The notes below the pieces were generated by a model, which did not search any database, was not told the origin of the DNA, and was given only the letters and a program-made list of their open reading frames with translations. This document shows positions 7,528 to 12,243 of a stretch of 12,243 nt of DNA, one piece after another (positions within the stretch are counted from its first letter, which is position 1; each line of letters begins with the position of its first letter). A program made the translations under genes and the position numbers. The stretch comes from an uncultured Steroidobacter sp. (GTDB lineage Bacteria > Pseudomonadota > Gammaproteobacteria > Steroidobacterales > Steroidobacteraceae): NCBI GenBank assembly GCA_946478975.1, contig CAMLEO010000220.1:1-12243 (forward strand). The letters are read 5' to 3'.

Positions 7528-8364
7528 ATGCAGGCGGGAAACGCTCAGCATGGATGGGAAATGTCGGAGTCAGGGCCCGGCTCGTTGATCGCAAGCGTCG
7601 ATCGCATCGATGTGTGGCTGGCCTATTACGGCCAGATCTCCGATCCGCGGCTGCACGAGCACTATCGTGCGTTGTTGACGGAAGAGGAGCGGGGCAAGGA
7701 GTTCCGATTCTATTTTCCCGACGATCAGCGGCGCTACCTGGTGACGCGAGCGATGGTGCGCACGGTGCTGTCGCGATATCTCGACGTCGCCGCAACCGAC
7801 TGGCGCTTTGCTAACAACAGCTATGGACGCCCCGAGATTGCGAATCTCACTCGGGTGGAGTGCGGGCTGTGCTTCAACATTTCGCACACGCGCGGCTTGA
7901 TTGCGCTGGCAGTCACGCAGCACCGGGAGATCGGCGTCGACGTCGAGAATGTGCAGATCCGTGAAGCAGCCATCGAGATTGCTGATCGATTCTTCGCCAG
8001 GACCGAAGTGACTGACCTTGCGAATGTACCTCCGGATCGACAGCACGATCGTTTCTTCGAGTACTGGACGTTCAAGGAGTCGTACATCAAGGCGCGTGGC
8101 ATGGGGCTGTCCATTCCGTTGGGGCAGTTCAGCTTCCGTTATCCGCACGAGCGTGCCGTGCAGCTTGCAGTTGAGCCGGAGTTGAAGGATGACGCCGCGC
8201 GCTGGAGCTTCTGGCAATATCGCCCGACGGCGGAATATTTGCTGGCGCTATGTGCCGAGCGTCGTGCTGACAGCGCGCCGTCGATCACGTTACGAAACGT
8301 AGTGCCACTGATGAGCGAGGAAATACTGGAGCCGCAGCTGCTGAAGACTTCCGAGCATCCTTGA
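7528..8364 (+). CDS. Sfp-type 4'-phosphopantetheinyl transferase
   Basis: The protein has 278 residues, in the two-lobed size class of Sfp-like enzymes. It transfers the phosphopantetheine arm of coenzyme A onto a serine of an acyl- or peptidyl-carrier protein in the cytoplasm. Visible motifs are NISHTRG, the metal-binding GVDVE (136-140, Asp138 and Glu140) and FFEYWTFKESYIKARG (Trp180, Lys183, Glu184, Lys188). The N-terminal lobe has FPDDQRRYLVTRAMVR. The start is uncertain: ATG 7528 has little ribosome site, and ATG 7561 (giving 267 residues) has GGATGG only 3 bases upstream. No polyketide or non-ribosomal peptide synthetase is in view, so its carrier-protein partner is unknown. It follows the SnoaL-like gene by 34 nt on the same strand and converges on the LysR gene with 7 nt between stop codons. 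Confidence 0.92.
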   Translation: MQAGNAQHGWEMSESGPGSLIASVDRIDVWLAYYGQISDPRLHEHYRALLTEEERGKEFRFYFPDDQRRYLVTRAMVRTVLSRYLDVAATDWRFANNSYGRPEIANLTRVECGLCFNISHTRGLIALAVTQHREIGVDVENVQIREAAIEIADRFFARTEVTDLANVPPDRQHDRFFEYWTFKESYIKARGMGLSIPLGQFSFRYPHERAVQLAVEPELKDDAARWSFWQYRPTAEYLLALCAERRADSAPSITLRNVVPLMSEEILEPQLLKTSEHP

Positions 8365-8371
8365 GACCAAC

Positions 8372-9292
8372 TCACGGTCGCGTCAGCGACACAACGAAGT
8401 CCAGGAACGCGCGCACCTTCGCCGACATCAGTTGAGCGGAGTGATGATATGCATACAGAGGCCAGGTCTCCTCGTTCCATTCCGGCAGCACCTGGACGAG
8501 CTGCTTGCTGGCGAGCATCTCACGCACGTGAATCTCCAGCACTTGCGTGACGCCGAGGCCCGCGAGACACGCGGCGAGCAGCGGGCCGGTTTCGTTCACG
8601 ACCAGCTGTCCGCTGACGTCGACGGGCACAACGGTTTTTCTGCGCACGAACTCCCACTCGTAGGGAGCACCGGTTTGCGGGTTCCTCATCAGCACACATC
8701 GATGTTTCTCCAGATCGACCGGACGGCGCGGCATTCCGTGCTTCGCGATATATGCAGGCGATGCGCAAGTGACCACGCGTGTGCGCAGGAGCAGGCGCGC
8801 CTTCAGCGATGAAGGCTCCGGGATGCCGAAGCGAATGGCGACATCGAAGCCGTCCCGCACCAGGTCGCCCATGCGATCGCGCACGATGATTTCCAGTGCA
8901 AGCTCGGGATGTTTTCGCAGCAACGGCTCCAGGTTCGGCGTCAACAGAAACTGGCCGGTGCCGGCGTCGACGTTCACGCGCAGGCGGCCGCGAACCTTGG
9001 CCGATGAGCCGCCGGCTTCGATGGTCGCTTCGGTGATCGCCGCCAGGTGAGGCGCGATGGAATCGTAGAAGCGGGAGCCTTCGTCGGTGAGCGAAATGGA
9101 GCGGGCTGTGCGCCGAAACAGGCGCACGCCAATGCGATGTTCGAGCCGTGCAACGGCGCGGCTGACCGCCGATTGCGTGAGCCCGAGCGATTCGCCGGCC
9201 GCAAGAAAGCTGCTCGCCTTCACGACCGAGCAGAACACGTCGAGCCCGTCGAGCTGATGCCGGTCAAAACGGCGAGGCCGACTTTTAATCAT
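8372..9292 (-). CDS. LysR-family transcriptional regulator
   Basis: The protein has 306 residues, standard for the family. The N-terminal winged helix-turn-helix covers residues 14-75 (LDVFCSVVKASSFLAAGESL, then LTQSAVSRAVARLE and VRLFRRTARSISLTDEG). The ligand-binding domain follows, with GRLRVNVDAGTGQFLL, DGFDVAIRFGIPEPSSLKAR and LLAACLAGLGVTQV. It belongs to the CrgA/AaeR-like subgroup by look, which often senses aromatics or electrophiles. ATG 9292 places the helix-turn-helix at the usual distance from the N-terminus; the open frame continues far upstream, but that part overlaps the divergent gene and is not LysR-like. Its divergent position next to the NmrA-like gene suggests it controls that gene and itself from the shared 88-base gap. 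Confidence 0.93.
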   Translation of the reverse strand: MIKSRPRRFDRHQLDGLDVFCSVVKASSFLAAGESLGLTQSAVSRAVARLEHRIGVRLFRRTARSISLTDEGSRFYDSIAPHLAAITEATIEAGGSSAKVRGRLRVNVDAGTGQFLLTPNLEPLLRKHPELALEIIVRDRMGDLVRDGFDVAIRFGIPEPSSLKARLLLRTRVVTCASPAYIAKHGMPRRPVDLEKHRCVLMRNPQTGAPYEWEFVRRKTVVPVDVSGQLVVNETGPLLAACLAGLGVTQVLEIHVREMLASKQLVQVLPEWNEETWPLYAYHHSAQLMSAKVRAFLDFVVSLTRP

Positions 9293-9321
9293 GCTTGGAG
9301 TTCCGAGAATGCGCGTGCGGA

Positions 9322-9337
9322 AGGCTCTATGTAGCCT
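9322..9337. promoter_or_regulatory. Candidate operator: inverted repeat AGGCT-N6-AGCCT
   Basis: A perfect 5-bp inverted repeat (9322-9326 and 9333-9337) lies in the 88-base gap between the divergent LysR and NmrA-like genes. LysR proteins usually bind an interrupted dyad in such gaps. It does not carry the textbook T-N11-A spacing, and an arm of 5 bp can occur by chance, so this is a suggestion only. Confidence 0.35.
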
Positions 9338-9368
9338 CAAGATCGCGCTCCAGGAAAGCCCCGGTATC

Positions 9369-9373
9369 GAGGA
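9369..9373 (+). promoter_or_regulatory. Ribosome binding site of the NmrA-like gene
   Basis: GAGGA ends 7 bases before ATG 9381. This decides the start: the frame is open upstream to 9291, but only ATG 9381 has a good ribosome site and begins directly with the first Rossmann strand MIVITAP. Confidence 0.75.
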
Positions 9374-9380
9374 AGACGCA

Positions 9381-10271
9381 ATGATTGTGATCACCGCCCC
9401 GACAGCGAAGATTGGCAGGCAGGTTCTGGAGCGGGTTTTAAATGCCGGCGCGCGAGTTCGAGTGATCGCTCGCAACCCAGTGCATTTGCCTGCAGAAACA
9501 GCCAGCCGCGTCGAGATTGTGCAGGGTTCGCATGGCGACGCCCGTGTCGTCGACGCGGCGTTTGAGGGTGCGGATACAGTGTTTTGGTTGTGTCCTCCCG
9601 ATCCTCGGGCCACGAGTGTTGAAGCTGCGTACCTGGACTTCACACGTCCCGCGTGCGACGCCTTCGTTAAGCGCGGCGTGCGACGAGTGGTGGGAATTTC
9701 AGCGCTCGGCCGCGGGCTGCCGATTGCAAAGAACGCAGGCCATGTCACTGCCTCGCTCGCGATGGACGACATGATCGCCAGCACCGGCGTGAATTTTCGA
9801 GCGCTCACCATGCCTTCGTTCATGGACAACGTGGCCCGGCAGGTCACACCGATCAAGACGCAAGGGGTGTTCTTTTCGCCGATCTCCGGGGATCGCAAGG
9901 CGCCCAGCTGTGCGACTCGTGACATCGCGGCGGTCGCTGCGAAGTTCCTGCTCGATTCCTCGTGGAGCGGACAGAGCGATGTTCCCGTGCTCGGCCCGGA
10001 AGATCTGTCCTTCAACGACATGGCCCGGATCATGACCGAGGTGCTCGGCAAGCCGGTGCGCTTTCAGCAGATCGAGGTGACGACTTACAAAGCTCAGCTC
10101 ATGAAAGCGGGCATGTCCGAGGCGATGGCACAAGGCATGCTGCTCATGATGAGTGCCAAGAACAACGGCCTCGACAATGCGGAGCCTCGCACGCCGGACT
10201 CGACGACGCCGACGACATTCCGCCAGTGGTGCACGGAAGAGCTTCTGCTCAAGCCAGCAGAAAATCGATGA
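9381..10271 (+). CDS. NmrA-like NAD(P)-binding protein
   Basis: The protein has 296 residues. It has a Rossmann fold of the NmrA-like, atypical short-chain dehydrogenase group: strand 1 MIVITAPTAKIGRQVL, strand 2 VRVIARNP, then VEIVQGSHGD, GADTVFWLCPPDP and RRVVGISALGRG, and in the C-terminal half ALTMPSFMDNV, RDIAAVAAKFLLD and PEDLSFNDMARIMTEVLGKPV. Relatives are NADPH-dependent quinone or isoflavone reductases, or redox sensors that bind the nucleotide without catalysis. No catalytic Tyr-x3-Lys is evident. The glycine-rich loop is degenerate: residues 5-12 are TAPTAKIG where TGATGxxG is usual, so two of three glycines are alanine. It is divergent from a LysR gene, its likely regulator. Its last 23 bases overlap a LysR remnant on the other strand. 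Confidence 0.88.
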   Translation: MIVITAPTAKIGRQVLERVLNAGARVRVIARNPVHLPAETASRVEIVQGSHGDARVVDAAFEGADTVFWLCPPDPRATSVEAAYLDFTRPACDAFVKRGVRRVVGISALGRGLPIAKNAGHVTASLAMDDMIASTGVNFRALTMPSFMDNVARQVTPIKTQGVFFSPISGDRKAPSCATRDIAAVAAKFLLDSSWSGQSDVPVLGPEDLSFNDMARIMTEVLGKPVRFQQIEVTTYKAQLMKAGMSEAMAQGMLLMMSAKNNGLDNAEPRTPDSTTPTTFRQWCTEELLLKPAENR

Positions 10272-10322
10272 AGGCGCGCATCTTCGGCGTGAGGTGACGG
10301 CCGGCAGCCACACGATGTGCGC
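10249..10322 (-). pseudogene. LysR-family regulator remnant (C-terminal end only)
   Basis: Read on the minus strand, 10317 to 10249 encodes HRVAAGRHLTPKMRAFIDFLLA followed by TGA, the typical last residues of a LysR-family protein. The intact LysR in this window ends similarly with SAKVRAFLDFVV. Just upstream, the neighbouring frame reads AHIVWLPA, which resembles the usual residues before GRHLTPK, so a one-base frameshift near 10300-10310 is likely. Beyond about 10322 no LysR similarity is seen in any minus frame; opgG begins there on the plus strand. I read this as the leftover of a deleted regulator gene that once converged on the NmrA-like gene and overlapped its 3' end. Chance similarity over 22 residues is possible but unlikely. 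Confidence 0.62.
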
Positions 10323-10376
10323 AGCCCCGATGACGTGCTATCGTGGCGCCAAAACGAGCAGCGCTGATTTCGATCA

Positions 10377-11939
10377 ATGCCAACTCGACGTCATTTCGCA
10401 GGGGAGATCGGCCGGGCCGCCGGGACAGCGCGGCCCGGCGGAGCATTGTTTGTTTTCCTGCTGGTCGCGCTTTGCGCCGGGCCGGTCCAGGCGTTCGATT
10501 TTCAGGACGTCGTGGCGCTGGCCCAGCAGCAGGCCCAGCAGCCTTACCAAAGTGAAAGCCGCAAGCCGCCGGCAGAGCTGCAGGCTCTCACCTACGATCA
10601 GTATCGGGACATTCGCTTTCGCCCGGATCGCGCCCTGTGGCGTAACGAGAAGCTGCCGTTCGAGCTGATGTTTTTTCATCTCGGCAAGTTCCAGACCGAG
10701 CCGGTTCGCATCAACGAAGTGACGGCGCAAGGCGCAAGTCACATTCGCTATCAAAGCGCGTACTTCGATTACGGCAAGAACAAGCTGTCGCCGCAGCGGT
10801 GGGGAGACATCGGCTTCGCCGGCTTTCGCGTGCATTACTCGCTGAACAATCCCGAATATAAAGATGAGCTCGTGGTGTTTCTGGGTGCGAGTTACTTTCG
10901 TGCGCTCGGCGCGGGTCTACGTTATGGATTGTCGGCCCGCGGGTTGGCGATCGACACCGTGGGCGCGGCGGCAGAGGAGTTTCCACGCTTCACCGAGTTC
11001 TGGATCGTCCGGCCCGCTGCGGATGCGACCACGCTGACGGTGTATGCGCTGCTGAATTCGCCACGCGCAAGCGGCGCTTATCAGTTCGAGATTCATCCTG
11101 GCGGCGAGACGGTGATGGAGGTGCACTCGCGCTTGTTCCTGCGTGCGAAGGTGGCGACGCTGGGAATCGCGCCGCTCACGAGTATGTTTGCTTTTGGCGA
11201 GAACCAGCCGCATCGCACGGACTTCCGGCCGGAGGTGCACGACTCGGACGGCTTGATGGTGGCGACGGGCGAGGGCGAATGGATCTGGCGTCCGCTGCTC
11301 AATCCTCCTTACATTCTGGTCACCTCGTACTCGATGAAGTCGCTGCGCGGTTTCGGGCTGATGCAGCGGGATCGGAACTTCAGCAGCTACGAAGACAACG
11401 AGGCTCGCTACGAGCTGCGGCCGAGCGGTTGGGTCGAACCGGTCGGCACCTGGGGCCCCGGTCGCGTCGAGCTGATGCAATTCAACACGCCTGATGAAAC
11501 CAACGACAACGTCGTTGCGTACTGGGTGCCGGAGCAGTTGCCCGAGGCGGGACAGCCGCTCGACTTCTCCTATCGCCTGCATTGGCAAGGCACGCAGCAG
11601 ATGCAGCGGCCGCCCGGAGGCTGGGTGACGCAGACGCGTGCCGGGCGCGGCTTTGCGGAATTGGGCGAAGACGAACAACAGTTCGTAGTCGATTTCACCG
11701 GACCCACGCTCAGCGCGCTGCCTGCCGATGCGAACGTGAAGGCGGTGGTCTCCGCCTCCGCCAACGGCAAAATCGTCGAGAGCAATGCCTATCGCGTAGA
11801 AGCCACCGGCGTGTGGCGGATGACCGTCCGCGTCAAGCAACTCGATCCCACGCAACCCACCGAGCTGCGCGGTTTCCTCCAGAGCGACTCCAACGCGCTG
11901 ACCGAAACCTGGAGCAACATTCTGCCCGCACGCCGCTAG
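10377..11939 (+). CDS. opgG: Periplasmic glucan biosynthesis protein, OpgG/MdoG family
   Basis: The protein has 520 residues, matching the OpgG/OpgD size. It acts in the periplasm on osmoregulated beta-1,2-glucans; family members have been assigned beta-glucanase activity (GH186). Landmarks are conserved end to end: FDFQDVVALAQ, DIGFAGFRVHY, FLGASYFRALGAG, YGLSARGLAIDT, EEFPRFTEFW, APLTSMFAFGENQP, GEWIWRPL, DETNDNVVAYWVPEQLPE and a closing ETWSNILP. Asp340 in SSYEDNEARYELRPSGWV aligns with the acidic loop residue proposed as catalytic acid. The DETNDN region looks more like OpgG than OpgD. The leader is odd: 23 residues including Arg4-Arg5 precede the hydrophobic core (24-35), with cleavage after Ala39. 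ATG 10377 is the first start after an in-frame stop at 10365 but has no clear ribosome site. opgH is not adjacent. Confidence 0.93.
   Translation: MPTRRHFAGEIGRAAGTARPGGALFVFLLVALCAGPVQAFDFQDVVALAQQQAQQPYQSESRKPPAELQALTYDQYRDIRFRPDRALWRNEKLPFELMFFHLGKFQTEPVRINEVTAQGASHIRYQSAYFDYGKNKLSPQRWGDIGFAGFRVHYSLNNPEYKDELVVFLGASYFRALGAGLRYGLSARGLAIDTVGAAAEEFPRFTEFWIVRPAADATTLTVYALLNSPRASGAYQFEIHPGGETVMEVHSRLFLRAKVATLGIAPLTSMFAFGENQPHRTDFRPEVHDSDGLMVATGEGEWIWRPLLNPPYILVTSYSMKSLRGFGLMQRDRNFSSYEDNEARYELRPSGWVEPVGTWGPGRVELMQFNTPDETNDNVVAYWVPEQLPEAGQPLDFSYRLHWQGTQQMQRPPGGWVTQTRAGRGFAELGEDEQQFVVDFTGPTLSALPADANVKAVVSASANGKIVESNAYRVEATGVWRMTVRVKQLDPTQPTELRGFLQSDSNALTETWSNILPARR
10411..10439 (+). repeat. Perfect 10-bp GC inverted repeat at the start of opgG
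   Basis: GCCGGGCCGC (10411-10420) and GCGGCCCGGC (10430-10439) are exact reverse complements around a 9-base loop. In RNA this forms a very stable all-GC hairpin starting 34 bases after the assigned opgG start, covering codons 12-21 before the signal-peptide core. A T-rich stretch (10446-10456) follows but is not directly adjacent, so it is not a textbook terminator. Confidence 0.7.
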
Positions 11940-11953
11940 CCTGGCGGCGCTTT
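11931..11953 (+). terminator. Possible weak terminator of opgG
   Basis: CGCCGC (11931-11936) pairs with GCGGCG (11944-11949) around a 7-base loop containing the opgG stop codon. Only CTTTC follows, so the T tract is weak. Confidence 0.35.
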
Positions 11954-12030
11954 CAGACACCGGCGTGCATCGTTGAGTATTGGGGGTGCTGCGCGCAACC
12001 TGTTCCGGTCTATGGCTATAGCACGCCCGC

Positions 12031-12243
12031 GTGCAGGGCAGCCGCCTCTATCACGTCGTCCTCGAGGTCATCGACGACGAGCTTGCGGTGTCGTGCGAGT
12101 GTCCCTGGTTCGTCGACCAGGGCGTCGAGTGCAAACACGTCTGGGCGGCCATCCGCGCGGCGAGCGCGCGGGGTCTCCTGCCCGAGCGGCCGCTGATCCT
12201 TGCGGGTGACGGTGCGGAGCCGTTTGAGGACGGGGCACCCATC
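12031..12243 (+). CDS. SWIM zinc-finger protein fragment (runs off right edge; 5' end doubtful)
   Basis: From GTG 12031 the frame is open to the window end (71 codons). It shows a full SWIM zinc-binding motif, CxCx9CxH: Cys22 and Cys24 in SCECPW, then Cys34 and His36 in ECKHVWAAIRAA. The preceding VQGSRLYHVVLEV is the usual first strand pair of the domain. SWIM fingers bind DNA or protein and often form the N-terminal part of SNF2-type helicases, which would have to lie beyond the edge. The start is abrupt: TAG at 12019-12021 is in frame just upstream, and the HAR codons before GTG also look like part of the domain. The N-terminal helix region that normally precedes it is missing, so the gene may be 5'-truncated or a pseudogene. 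About 61 of 71 codons end in G or C, slightly more than in neighbouring genes. Confidence 0.65.
   Translation, partial: MQGSRLYHVVLEVIDDELAVSCECPWFVDQGVECKHVWAAIRAASARGLLPERPLILAGDGAEPFEDGAPI

Noticed and set aside
8377..8390. Hairpin GTCGC-N4-GCGAC near the convergent PPTase/LysR ends
   Set aside because: The stem is only 5 bp, lies inside the LysR coding end and has no T tract, so I do not call a terminator.
9293..10051. Minus-strand extension of the LysR frame by about 250 codons
   Set aside because: It is antisense to the NmrA-like gene, shows no domain, and LysR proteins begin at the helix-turn-helix found after 9292.
10917..11960. Minus-strand open frame of 347 codons
   Set aside because: Antisense to opgG, which is conserved along its whole length; no domain recognised.

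Overview
The window has the look of a GC-rich (roughly 60%) proteobacterial chromosome. Sec- and Tat-exported hydrolases, a large TonB-dependent receptor and a periplasmic glucan biosynthesis protein mean a Gram-negative envelope. The receptor style (an EVVVTA TonB box next to an RGPQGT plug motif) and the gene mix suggest a gammaproteobacterium of the Steroidobacter/Xanthomonadales kind, but that placement is an inference. The sequence is dense, with no gene-free stretch longer than about 110 bases before the right edge.

Left half (1-7493, all plus strand): the 3' end of a GH3 beta-glucosidase, a DeoR-family regulator, a TonB-dependent receptor, a tannase/feruloyl-esterase-family enzyme, a type-B carboxylesterase with a Tat-like leader, and a small exported SnoaL/NTF2-like protein. 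Spacings are tight: 3 nt between receptor and tannase, 10 nt between the esterases, and an ATGA overlap into the SnoaL-like gene. This reads as one uptake-and-degradation locus, most simply for a plant-derived phenolic ester or glycoside. The receptor would import the compound, the esterases cleave the ester bonds, the GH3 enzyme removes sugar, and the DeoR protein may sense a sugar phosphate product.

Middle (7528-10271): a stand-alone Sfp-type 4'-phosphopantetheinyl transferase converges on a minus-strand LysR regulator. The LysR gene is divergent from an NmrA-like Rossmann-fold protein, and the 88-base gap between them holds a short perfect inverted repeat that could be the LysR operator. 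The NmrA-like protein has a degenerate glycine-rich nucleotide motif. Its 3' end overlaps, on the opposite strand, what appears to be the last ~25 codons of a second, destroyed LysR gene.

Right end (10377-12243): an OpgG/MdoG-family periplasmic glucan protein gene without opgH beside it. A perfect 10-bp all-GC inverted repeat lies at the start of its coding region. After a weak terminator-like hairpin, a SWIM zinc-finger reading frame begins abruptly behind a stop codon and runs off the edge; it may be 5'-truncated.

I see no tRNA, rRNA, CRISPR array or transposase. I found no clearly new multi-gene system. The best leads are the phenolic-ester locus with its exported SnoaL-like member, the LysR remnant, the opgG hairpin and the truncated SWIM frame.
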